Source: Platanthera guangdongensis (taxonomy: Eukaryota > Streptophyta > Magnoliopsida > Asparagales > Orchidaceae). Taken from it: 64,000 bases of DNA. Positions 53,592 through 63,885 of this stretch are shown here, piece by piece. The translations under genes were made by a program, and so were the position numbers. Numbering within the stretch: the stretch's first letter is position 1; every line of letters starts with the position of its first letter. The DNA lies in assembly GCA_039583875.1 (NCBI GenBank), contig CM077165.1:74016757-74080756 (forward strand), in the 5' to 3' direction. The notes beneath the pieces were generated by a model, which had not been told where the DNA came from, made no database searches, and saw only the letters and a list, made by a program, of their open reading frames with translations.

Positions 53592-54257
53592 CTAATCTAC
53601 GACCACCCGAATGGCGTCGTTTTTCCCCTTTTTCAACCTTGGCAAACCGTGCACAAAGTCCATAGAGATGTCGTCGAATTTCCACTCCGGAAAAGGCAAG
53701 GACTTAAGAAAACCTCCCGGCTTTTGGCACTCCGCATTCACCAAGGCGAAAGTTTGGCACTTCGCTACGCATAGCGCCACATCTTTCTTCAAACCCGGCC
53801 ACCAAAACAGTTTTTTTACATCGCAGTACATCTTCGTGCTCCCCGGGTGAATCGAGTACTTAGTATGGTGTGCCTTGTACAATAATTCCACCCGCAAATT
53901 GCCCACACTTGGGATGCACAGACGACCGTCTTTCCATTGCATTTCGTCCTCCACAACGAAATGGGAATTTGACCCATCCAGAGCTTCTACCATGAACTGC
54001 TTCATATGGATATCCATATCCAAAGCCTGCCGAATCCGATCAGTCAGGTCATATTGGACTTCAGTCCAATTCAGTACTACTTCAGCACTTGATTGCCTAT
54101 CCACACAAACAATATCCAACGCCTCCCACTCCCGCACCAACCGCTCATCATGCATCGATAGCCAATTGGCTTGAGCTGGGGCTCGGTAACTCAACGCGTC
54201 AGCAACCGCATTCCCTTTATCAGGCACGTAGTGGATCTTGAATGTATAGTCTCCCAA
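53592..54257 (-). pseudogene. TEK-D RNase H tail and integrase zinc-binding domain
   Basis: A 221-codon open frame: GDYTFKIHYVPDKGNAVADA, a linker rich in Asp/Glu, then the HHCC-type region KAHHTKYSIHPGSTKMY with CDVKKLFWWPGLKKDVALCVAKC, in part, and EWKFDDISMDFVHGLP at the start of the core. This region is broken in TEK-A. Confidence 0.88.
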
Positions 54258-55330
54258 GAACTACATACATCTATGCTGCCATAAATTTAGATCCTTCTGA
54301 CCAATCAGATACTTCACGCTCTTGTGATCGGCATAGATATCCATCTTCATACCATACAAATAATGCCTCCACAGATTCAAGGCTAAACTCACGGCCACTA
54401 ACACCAAGTCATGGACCGGATAGTTCCTCTCGTGCACTTTTGGCTGTCTCGCGCCATAAGCTATTACACTTTCGTGTTGCAGTAGCATGCAACCCAAACC
54501 GCTGCCCGAAGCATCGCTATTAAATCTCATAGCCTTCGGTCCCACTCGGCGAAGTCAGCACAGGGGTCGTGGTCAACCGACATTTCAACTCCTCAAAAGC
54601 TCGCGCGCACTCCGGCGTCCAAAAGAACTTCTGCTCCTTCCTCGTCAAAATAGTGATGGGTAACGCTATCCGCGAGAAGTTCTCTACGAAGCGCCTGTAA
54701 TAGCCGGCAAGCCCCAGAAAGCTCTGAACTCCTGCTACCGTATATAGCTCAGGCCACTCCCGCGTCGCAACCATCTTCGTCGGATCCACTGCAATACCTT
54801 CCTCACTCACTATAAGACCGAGGACGCCACTGAAGATGACCAAAACTCGCACTTTGAGAACTTGGCGTACAACTGATTCCTCATTAGCGTCCCCAAAACC
54901 AAAAGAAGATGCTTGAAGTGACCTTCCTTACTCTGCGAGTACACTAGAATATCGTCGACGAAGACGATCACAAAATGGTACAAGTACTCCCGGAAGGTCC
55001 TGTTCATCAAATCTATGAACACTGACAGCGCATTAGGCAGCCCAAACGGCATGACCGTAAACTCGTAGCGCCCGTATCCTGTACTGAATGTTATCTTAGG
55101 GATATCACTCTCCCTTATCTAATTTAGAGTATGTCGTTGGCCCGACCAACAGATCGCAAAGATCATCGATCCTTGGGATTGGGTACTTGTTCTTTTCCGT
55201 CAACTTGTTGAGCTCACGATAATTAATACATAGCCTCAAGCTTCTGTCCTTCTTCTTAATAAAGATGGTCGGTGCGCTCCAAGGCGAAGGACTTGGACGC
55301 ACATACCCTTGCTCCAATAACTTTTAGAAG
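54258..55330 (-). pseudogene. TEK-D reverse transcriptase and RNase H, fragmented
   Basis: Frames in order: 55105-55317 ([20 protein letters not shown]), 54810-55052 ([20 protein letters not shown], catalytic [11 protein letters not shown]), 54520-54852 (GVQSFLGLAGYYRRFVENFSR), 54261-54545 (RNase H NSDASGSGLGCMLLQHESV, in which the first catalytic D is retained in the DAS context). A deletion after YSKLD near 55110 and several frameshifts separate them. Confidence 0.87.
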
Positions 55331-56018
55331 TTGCACATTCAGCTCCGCCATTTCCTTAGGCGCTAGCCGATATGGAGAGTGTGACACAGGCTTTGCACTC
55401 GGTACTAGCTCAATCATGAAATCTATCTCCCGTTGAGGCGGGGTTCCAGGAAGATCTATAGGGAACACATCAGGGTACTCTGATACCACTGAAATATTAA
55501 CCAACGCGGGCTTCGGCTTTGCAACCCCCACTAGTGTACAGATCAGCTCTGCACCACCACGAACCGCCTTCACCACCTGAAGAGCAGACACCAACGTCTT
55601 GCTCGACCTCTTCGAGCCCGTAAAGGTCGTCTCACGATTTGGTCCCAGCTTGACTTCCTTGCTACAGCAATCTATATAGGCTTGCTGCTCCGAGAGCTAG
55701 TCCATGCCAAATATAACGTCGAATTCCACCAATGGCAGTACTGACGCTTGCAGATCATACTTTTGATTCCCAATCCAAAACTAAGCGCAACAGATACTAC
55801 CCGCGCACAATGAGCACCATTGGACTATAACGCATCCAATTTGTCTCTTACCATCGAAGGAGGTACTCCGACGCACAATATAATTCCTAATAAAGGAATG
55901 TGAAGCTCCCTAAATGAACGGTGCTCTCACAGATAAAGTAAAGTCATAACAAGGCTTAGCACCAGTAGTTCTAAGCTAACATGCACAAGGGTGACAAGTG
56001 TTTAAGGCAAAACTATCT
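55331..56018 (-). pseudogene. TEK-D protease and protease-RT linker
   Basis: Linker open at 55256-55594 (VSALQVVKAVRGGAELICTL, VFPIDLPGTPPQREIDFMIE). Protease upstream is barely recognisable: VIFGMD followed by a stop, then SEQQAYID. The DTG active site is not readable. Confidence 0.78.
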
Positions 56019-56924
56019 TTAAACCATACCTGTCGTCACGACGGCGTGCTTCCTCCAGGGTCTTAGGCACTCACGGGCATAATGCCGCGGCTCCCCATAG
56101 TTGTAACATGCTCCCGGGGTTTGGCTTGTAGTTGCCCCCGAAGCACTGAAAGGAGGGACTAGACCCAAAGTCCTAGCCTTCTTGTACCACTTTCGATATA
56201 CAGACTTTGAGGTGTTCGGCACTTTGAATGCCGTTTCCTTTGCACTAACATCCTTGACTGCTCCTAACATAGCTTTCTTACCCTTCCGAGCACCATTCTA
56301 ACAGTCTCGGGCAAAGTGTCCTTTCTTTCCACAAGTATGACAAGTGTAAGTAGCTTTGCTAGCCGATTTCATAGCCCCTTTCTCCAGCATTCTGCCGGAT
56401 GCAGCTCTTATGGGGTTTGTATAGTTCGATAACATGGTCGCTGGCATCGTGAGGGTCTTCCTCAAATCTGCCTCCAAAGATCTAGCTGATTCCACCAAGG
56501 CTCGGAATCCCAATAACTTTGGTCCTAGCAGTAGAACTCGTAACTCGGCGGGCAGGCCATTATAAAACCTATCGACTGTAGCTTGCTCATTATCCAACTC
56601 AAAGCATGGGTAGCGGCTTATCATAAGAAATGTTTGCAAGTATTCCTCAACTGTGTACGCTCCCTGTATTAAATGCATATTCAGCTGCTGCCCCGATGGT
56701 CTACCAAAGGTCATCTGCTCCATCACGCCAACCTGCGTTGAAGCCACAATAGGGGTGCAGGGTTGTACATTTCCTCCAAACTGTGCACCCGTCACAGAGA
56801 ACACCGCTTCAACGATCCTTCTAACGGTTTCATATGAAGGAGGAGTCTCAAACACCTCAACGGGCGCACTATACTCCTCAGAAACCGGACATTCTGGCGG
56901 TCCAGCACCGCTTCTGGTCACCTA
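56019..56924 (-). pseudogene. TEK-D gag
   Basis: The frame from 56921 runs 207 codons: TRSGAGPPECPVSEEYSAP, LIQGAYTVEEYLQTFLMIS, RFYNGLPAELRVLLLGP, ARSLEADLRKTL, zinc knuckle CHTCGKKGHFARDC, then a stop at 56298. A second knuckle downstream (56019-56270) is CYNYGEPRHYAREC with the second Cys lost. Like TEK-A it opens with GTG right after an in-frame TAG in the CTATAG/GTGACC context, with no ATG. Confidence 0.88.
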
Positions 56925-57146
56925 TAGTGGTACAAAACACCGTTAAACGACCAAATAAAATTGCAAATAGCAATTATAGGAACACGCAGGTTCCTCAAAC
57001 ACGTGTATTTTTATTCCTAAGTGGACATTCATGGGTTCTTTTACTGTTATAACGATGATGCACACAACATGCTCACCACCCTTTAAAAAGAATTCGTCCA
57101 CGAATTCATTTTAAGACCGACCAAAACAAGTAGTTTGATACCAAAT
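56925..57146 (-). other. TEK-D leader and primer-binding site
   Basis: Leader of about 220 bp between LTR and gag, with the conserved block GCAGGTTCCTCAAACACGTG. TTTGGTATCAAAC on the minus strand at 57133-57145 is the PBS, beginning in the LTR-proximal ATTTGGTATC context as in TEK-A. Confidence 0.82.
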
Positions 57147-59468
57147 TGTAACACCCCCTATCCGTCGCATAGCATATAGCAGTAGGTCCGGCCCGGGCCC
57201 GACGCCATATATCACATACAGATTGGTTGGTTACTCAATGAAAACCATCCAACTAATCATAACGTCCTACGCAAAGCATTCTAGCGGAAGCAGTTTATAT
57301 AAGTTGCAATAAAGAACTCAGCACTAAAGCATGAATGTCCACTAGAATAGCCAACCAGGAATGAAGTACATACACCAGTACTGGCCTTAAGGCCTTACAA
57401 AATGGTTTACTTAATGTTACATGATTTTCAAACCACGGCACGCAGGCCGATCATACATGAATAAAGAAGTAAACACTCCAAATAGGCCTTCAAGGGCCGG
57501 CTTCGCAACTTGTGCTTTAGCCCGCTATTAACCGCTTGGTCCAGCAGCACCTGTAAGCAACATAACCACCGCACAGTGGCAAACAAAAAGGCAACGGTCA
57601 GCAATGCTGACCAAATTATAACGAAGCCGCCCCCAACTCGGGGTGGCGATGCTCCTTCCCTGCAATTTTATTAGCACAAGCGAGCAACATAATAATATTC
57701 ATTTCATCACAGGCGTAGGCTCAAATGGCCACACACCCCGTGCACTCCGGGCACATTCGGTGAACCGGTCGATGTCACGTCAGTTAAAGCCATAGACATT
57801 CTGGACCCACCACCGTCACTTTGACGGCTAAACATGTGAGCAATTTGTCTTCCCGGCATGGGTCACGACAATTTAAGCAATAGACCGCCGAAGACTCTCA
57901 TCTATGTCATTGGCAAGTGCCACGTAACCTTAGGCCTCTTTAACCCGAACGACATAGATATGGGTACGGTTCCATCTAACCCGTGCTCACGTCGCAACTA
58001 CAATTTAAGCCATATGCGCAGGTCAGACTTCTCCCGAGTCCTATTTTCGTCATACAATTTCACATAACTCGGTTATGTTCAAGTTGGCTCTCAGGCCTCC
58101 ATGTTGGCAAGATCACACATCAACCCAGTTTTCCGGGTGCACCTTAGGGTTAATCCCCAAGGCTCCCTGTTGCAATCTACCGTGTAGAAAACCCGAAAAA
58201 CAACCAATAGCACGGAGTCTTCTCCGGCATTTATGCAATGCAACATCACCGATCCAGACCAACATGTCCGGGTAGGCTTCAAACATCATGCCTATGTCCG
58301 TTCTCGCTTACGGACTCTAAACAACGGGGACTTCACATATCTACCCGAAGGAACGCCTCCAACTCACCGCAAACTCGCGAGAGCGGGCTTCCTATGCAAA
58401 GAAGGAGAGCTACTCATGCTCAAGAAGAGAATCGTTACCCTTGCGTTATTCTTTGGCGCCATGGAAAAGTAAGCAGATGAAAAGCACCACACTCTTTTCG
58501 CATCGGTGGATCCGGAGTCGGCTCGCGATTTGGAGCTTCGAAGCTCCTCCAATGGCCGGATCTAGCTTATTCTCCCTTCCTTGGCTCTCCTCTCTCTCTA
58601 AGCTTTAGAAAGATAAGAACTCATGAAACGTAAGGGTTTCTAAGGCCCAATCCCGGGTATATCCCATCAGGAACAACCCCCAGTCGTTGGATCATCAATT
58701 AAAGAAACGAACGGCTTTGATTCGGGACTGAAATGCCCAATCTGGATCGCACACGGCCTGGCACACGCCCGTGTCCAAGGTCGTGTGCCTCATTTGCCGT
58801 CAAAATCGACGCGCCTAGAACAACACACGGGTATCGAACACGCCCGTGTTCGACCTGACACGCCCGTGTTCCACCTGACACGGCCGTGTGGCCGGCCGTG
58901 TACCCCCATCGATTTTCCCCGAAAACAACCCGAGCACTACACGGGTTCTAGGACACGCCCGTGTCCTTGCCCGTGTCTACCCCAACATGCCTACGCTCTA
59001 GGCCGTGTACACAGTCTCGACACTCGACACTTCGTCGAGCGAAGATCGTTGACCTGACGACACGGCCTTGGACATGCCCATGTCCTAGGCCGTGTGCCTT
59101 GTCTCGACACATCGTCGAACAAAATGTCGACTTCCCGGGACGAGTGTCGACATGGGTCGACATGCCCTGCGACACGCCCGTGTCGCAGGCCGTATGCCAT
59201 GTCTCGACACTTCGTCGAGCGCGGACTGTCGACTTCACGGGCTGAGTGTCGACACGGGTTGACACACCCTGCGACACGCCCGTGTCGCAGGCCGTGTGCC
59301 CAGTCTCGACACAATGTCGAGAGCAAAATGTCGACTTCCCGGTTGAGTGTTGACACAAGCTTGACACGCCCTGGGACACGCCCGTGTCCCAAGCCGTGTG
59401 CTTGCAGCCAGAACCCAAAACTGGCCCAAAACGTCCCCCGTCGCTCTTTTGAGTTTCGGGGCGTTACA
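57147..59468 (-). repeat. TEK-D 5' LTR (2322 bp)
   Basis: TGTAACACCCCCTATCCG...TCGGGGCGTTACA on the plus strand. Intact counterpart of the split 3' LTR. Hairpin array at 58745-59405. Confidence 0.95.
58745..59405. repeat. CC-loop hairpin and GTCGAC array, TEK-D 5' LTR
   Basis: Arm CCTGCGACACG, loop CC and exact complement at 59166-59189 and again at 59268-59291. Arm CCTGGGACACG at 59370-59393 (one mismatch). GAACACG at about 58839 and GGACACG at about 58953 with matching right arms. An approximate 120-bp higher-order unit repeats about three times. Confidence 0.92.
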
Positions 59469-59473
59469 CTTCA
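59469..59473. repeat. Target-site duplication of TEK-D, right copy (CTTCA)
   Basis: Repeats 34303-34307, then SIRE-A2 gag resumes with TCAGTATCACTCC. Confidence 0.93.
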
Positions 59474-60518
59474 TCAGTATCACTCCAAGTTTCAGCAATG
59501 AATCCTTTTCCTTTCTTTTATAATTGCTGGAGGAGTGTTTGCTTGAGTGTCTGCTTGAATTCTTCTTGTTCTCTTTCTCTTTTCTTCTATCTCTTTTCTG
59601 AGCTTCTGGGCATTCAGGTAGAATGTGCCCAGGCTTTCTGCAGCCAAAGTAGATAATCTCCTTGGTAGGAGTTTTGTCATACTTAGGTTTGTCATCATTC
59701 TTGGATGGCCTTCTCCTGAAGTCTTTCTTGGAGAGTTTGTAGAACCTTTTGGCCAGGAAACTCATCATCTCTTCATTGGCAGGAAGGGTTTCTGATTCTT
59801 ATATTGCTTTGAAAGCAATATTATGCTCCTTCCTTGAAGATGTTGAGGCCTTCAGTTCAGCAGCCTCTCTTGTCTTGATTAACTGCTCATATTATTTGAG
59901 CTTTCCCAGAAGAGACTCAGTGGATATCTCATTCAAACTTCTGGCTTATTTGATTGGCCAGATCCTGGAATACCAAGTGCTGGGGAAGCAAATCAGGATC
60001 TTGTCATTGATCTCAGTTAAGGAGATATCTTTATCTAGTGTTTTTAGTTCATTGATGATAACATTAAGTCTGTTATACATCTCAGCCACTATTTCAGATT
60101 CCTCCTTACTGAAGTTCTCATAATGAGATATTAGAAGGGATCTTCTGTCCTTTCTTTCATCTTCTGAGCCTGCCACCATCTGGTTTAGATAGTCCCATAT
60201 TTTTTTGGCAGAAGTGCATTCAGCCACCTTTTGAAATATGTCATCTGACATAGTTTGGGCCATTATATTAATATTTTTTGCATCAGCTATTTTGGCTTTC
60301 TTCTGAGCATCAGTCCACTCAGGTGGTGGAAGTACATGAGTGTTAGACGTTGTTGTAGATATAGATTATGTTGGTTGAGGAGAACCTACCAAAATAGAAT
60401 TGAAAATATCCTCATCAATAAAATTCATGTATAGCTTGATTCTTGCCTTCCAGATTGCAAATTTGTTCAAATTGCAGACTGGAGGTCTGGTGCTAGCATA
60501 ATCTTTATTCTGTGCCAT
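59474..60518 (-). pseudogene. SIRE-A2 gag, N-terminal part
   Basis: ATG at 60518. UBN2-type core at 59946-60263 (AQTMSDDIFQKVAECTSAKK), MMSFLAKRFYKLSKKDFRR, and the zinc knuckle at about 59600, where the first Cys of CFGC is Tyr (YFGCRKPGHILPECPE). At least one stop (near 59940) and a frameshift. Joins 33237-34307 across TEK-D. Confidence 0.86.
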
Positions 60519-60608
60519 TGTTGTAATTATAAAAAAACAAAAAAGAGGAAAAACAATCTAACAAGGATCTTGGTTCAAATGTGAATTTGTGAAACCAAAG
60601 ATAACAAG

Positions 60609-60620
60609 GCTCTGATACCA
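60609..60620 (-). other. SIRE-A2 primer-binding site
   Basis: TGGTATCAGAGC on the minus strand, followed two bases later by TGAAGG, the expected LTR start. The LTR itself is not there: after about 12 bp the sequence is unrelated to the SIRE-A1 LTR. Confidence 0.75.
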
Positions 60621-60622
60621 AT

Positions 60623-61038
60623 TGAAGGATGGTATGAAAGATACCACCTCTGATACCAAATGTAGGATCAAGCGCATAACCAACTATTCCAAAAGCCCGG
60701 ACTGTTGGAAAAGGTGCTACTTAATTTCTTAAATATGTAGCAGAGCGCCACGGGTGAAGTGAGGGAACGCCGGACCCAACAGTTGACTTAGGTTAATTCG
60801 GCCTACTAGACATCGCTCAGTTGCCTCTCTCTTAGGGTTAGGGAGGTGTTAGTGAGCTTATCTCTAGGTGGTGAGTTCATGTGAGTGTGAATTGGCCTAG
60901 GTTGACTTGTGCATATTGGGGGGTGCACATTGCAATTTCCCTAAGTTCAAGCTGAGTTAGGGTCACAATAGGGCCTCCATGCACCACTCAAGCCCTAACC
61001 CTAACTTTAGGGGGCCTAGAAGTGTGGGGGATGTTACA
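60623..61038 (-). repeat. Short LTR (LTR-G) with adjoining PBS, fragment
   Basis: 60661-61038 reads TGTAGGATCAAGC...GATGTTACA (378 bp), i.e. TGTAACATCCCCCACACTTC at its start on the minus strand, a gypsy-style LTR. TGGTATCAGAGG on the minus strand lies at about 60648-60659. Only about 25 bp of interior remain before SIRE-A2. Probably a truncated or chimeric LTR end. No genes. Confidence 0.6.
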
Positions 61039-61747
61039 CCATCTTTCACTGAAACAATGCATTAGAAATGTCAAACCTCTCTTGTTGTGCTTACCCTTGA
61101 AACACTTTCATCAAGTGCTTGATAATCTAATAAGAACACATGTTCTTATGATACTTCTTAAGCTTAGATTTCATGGTGGCAAGCATGAGGCATACAATCT
61201 AAGGTCTCTTCTCCATACTTCTTACAAGCATCTTTATTTGCTTGTGAGGTCGATGCGGTTTGATCCTTTGAAGGATCTTATTCCAAGACATAGAGCATGC
61301 GCTCTTGCTATGAAACAATTCTTAGGTTCCTATACTAATCAAAAAATTTAATCTCAATGAGTTTGCCCTTCTCAGGGATGCTCTAAGGGATAAGGTGAAG
61401 TACAAAGCACTTATTGTGGATATTCTAAAAGAATTACGCAAAATAGTTTTAGTACTATATTTCAAAATATATTTTTATTTTAATACAGACATTAATTAAA
61501 TACTCCCACTATTTTATGAAGATTGATTGCCTTCAACATCAATTCAGAGAGTTTATGTGAGCTACTCTCTTGTTGACAAGATCTGTATTTCACCAATACC
61601 ATAAGTTATCGTTGGTTAATCACCCATAGTGCGGTTATTTAGGTGGAAACCTTTGTCAATTGCATAATCATACAACTCTTGTATGACTGGTGAATAACAC
61701 TTTTTTCGCATCCATCATATGGTGTATGTCAACCCTATGCAACTAGG
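61039..61747. other. Unassigned AT-rich segment
   Basis: About 700 bp with no recognisable protein, LTR ends or dyads. The only long frame (61022-61351, 109 codons) starts in the LTR and shows no known motif. It could be the interior or LTR of an old copia element, or unique host DNA next to the nest. Confidence 0.5.
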
Positions 61748-63859
61748 TGTAACACCCCCTATCCTTCACATAGCATATAATAGTAGGTCCGGCCAGGGCC
61801 CGACGCCATATACTACAGACAGACCGAAGGGTTACACAATGAAACCATCCTTCCAATAACCAACATCCTACACAGAGTACATTCTAGCGAAAGAAATTTA
61901 AAAGTTGCAAATTAAGAACTCAGCCACAACATGAATGTCCACTATATAAACCCAACAGGAATGAACGTACAAATATACAAGTACTTGGATTTATGGCCTT
62001 ACAAGGGTTTACTCAAATAAAAGTGTCTTCCAAACCTCAGCACGCAGGCCGGCCACACATGAGAATAAAAGTAAACATACAAATTTAGGCCTTCGACGGC
62101 CGGCTCAGAAACAAGGGCTTCTACCCGCTATTTTCCACTAGGCTCCGCAGCACCTGCAAGCAACAATCCACCGAAGCGGGGGCAAACAAAAGCAACGGTC
62201 AGCTAAAGCTGACCATATTATAACGACCCCGCCCCTAAACTCGTGGCGGCGATGCTCCTTCCCTGCACTTTATTAGCATAGCTTAACAGTAGTGAAATTA
62301 CACATCATCACAGACGTAGGCTAGCATGACCACACACCCCGTGCTCTCAGGGCACATTCTCGGTGAACTCCGTCAAAACTCCGCGGTGTCACCACCGCCC
62401 CTTGGACGATAATTCTCGTGAGCATTATGGTCTTTACGGCCTTTACCCAAGACCATCCATCTATGCCAATGGCAAATACCACGTACCTTAGGTCTCTCTA
62501 ACCAAACGACACAGAGCGGGTACATTTCCGCCTGACCCGTTGCTCACACTGCAATGTCAATTTAAGCCATATGTGCAAGTCAAGCTTCCCCGAGTCCCAA
62601 TACAATCAAACACTTTACATAACCTAGTTATGTGCAAGTTGGCTCCCAGGACAACATGTTGGCAGAATCACGCATCTACCCAGTTTTCCGGGTGCACCTC
62701 GGAGTTAGTCCCCAAGGTTCCCTGTTGCAATCTACCGCGTAGAAAACCCGAAAAACAACCATCGGCGCGGAGTCTTCTTCGACCATTCATGCAATGCAAC
62801 ATCACCAATCCAGACCAACTTGTCCGGGTAGGATTCACACACAATGCCTATGTCCGTTTCTTGATTTCATACTCTACACGCAAAATAACGGGGACTATTC
62901 ATGTCTACCCGAAGGAACACCTCACACTCACCGCGTACTCGCGAGAGAGGGCTTCCTATGCAAAAGGAAGAGGACTTCACATGTCCAAGATGAGAATCGT
63001 TACCCTAGCATTTCTCTTTGGCGCCATGAAGATATAGACAGATGAAAAGCACCGCAATGGCCTCGCCTCCGTATAACCGAACTCGGCTTGCAATTTGAGG
63101 CTCTGAAGCTCCACCGGCGGCCATATCTCTCCTCCTTCTTCTTCCTTGCTCTCCTCTCTCTCTAGAACTCATAGAAAGAGAAAAACCAAAAAGGAATGAG
63201 TGTTTCTAACCCTATTCCCGGGTATAACACAGCAAGAACAGCCCTGAGCCATTGGATCCCAAAATAAGGAAACGAACTGCCACGATTCGCACTGAAAATC
63301 AGATTCTTGGGACGAGCACGGCTTGTGACACGCCCGTGTACAAGTCCGTGTGCCTCAATCGATGCCGAAACTGTCGTGTGACACGCCCGTGTCAAACGCC
63401 GTGTGCCCCAATTGATGCTGAAACTGTCGCGTCCAGTCCAAGACACGGGCTCTCGACACGCCCGTGTCGCACCTGACGTGCCTGTGTCATTCAGTACACA
63501 CCAGTGTTGCAGGGCGTGTTCATCCATCGACACAGGACCAAACATAACCCGAGGAGAACATGGGTACGTGACACGCCCGTGTCTAACCCGAGCACGCCTG
63601 GGCTCCAAGCCATGTTCCTCCCCGACACAGCTCGGCTAACTAACCGAACAGGACACGGCCTGGGACACGCCCGTGTCTCAGACCGTGTTCGTTGTCTCGA
63701 TGATCGTCGACTGTAGTTTTGTCGACCGCACGACATCGTGGAATCCGAGCACGATACGACCCTGGGACACGCCCATATGCCAGGTCGTATGACCCCTACC
63801 AAGTCCCAAACTTGGCTCAAATCGCCACCCATCCCTCTTTTGAGTTTCGGGGCGTTACA
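61748..63859 (-). repeat. TEK-E 3' LTR (2112 bp)
   Basis: TGTAACACCCCCTATCC...CGGGGCGTTACA. Divergent from TEK-D but collinear. Hairpin array at 63305-63790. Confidence 0.92.
63305..63790. repeat. CC-loop hairpin array, TEK-E LTR
   Basis: Copies of ACACG-CC-CGTGT with outer arms CTTGTG/ACAAG (63320-63345), GTG/CAA, TCG/CGC, GTG/CTA and GGG/CTC, the last near 63660-63690. A TCGTCGACTG word and a GTCGACCG word are at about 63705-63730. Looser than in TEK-D. Confidence 0.85.
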
Positions 63860-63885
63860 GCTCTCTCCCTCTTAAAAGAATTTTG
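63860..63885 (-). other. TEK-E polypurine tract
   Basis: TTAAGAGGGAGAGAG on the minus strand before the LTR; same position as in TEK-A and TEK-D. Confidence 0.82.

Larger units (their letters stand above)
34308..59468 (-). mobile_element. TEK-D: Ty3/gypsy chromovirus, full length, split by COP-C
   Basis: Minus-strand element: 5' LTR 57147-59468 (2322 bp), gag, protease, RT, RNase H, integrase, PPT, 3' LTR 34308-35443 plus 51497-52683 (2323 bp without the duplication). CTTCA duplications at both ends. The same family as TEK-A. Coding regions are cut into short frames by substitutions and indels, and the chromodomain core has been deleted. Confidence 0.93.
31187..60622 (-). mobile_element. SIRE-A2: Sirevirus-type element, split by TEK-D and truncated by TEK-F
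   Basis: Two halves, 31187-34307 and 59474-60622, rejoin exactly at the CTTCA duplication of TEK-D inside gag. The readable order on the minus strand is PBS, gag, protease, integrase, RT N-terminal half. It stops where TEK-F enters RT at about 31196, so RNase H, the env-like ORF and the 3' LTR are not visible. Only a PBS remains of the 5' end; the LTR beyond 60623 is not Sirevirus-like. A close relative of SIRE-A1. Confidence 0.88.

Noticed and set aside
61022..61351. 109-aa ORF as a host gene
   Set aside because: Begins in LTR-G, shows no known motif and no exon structure.
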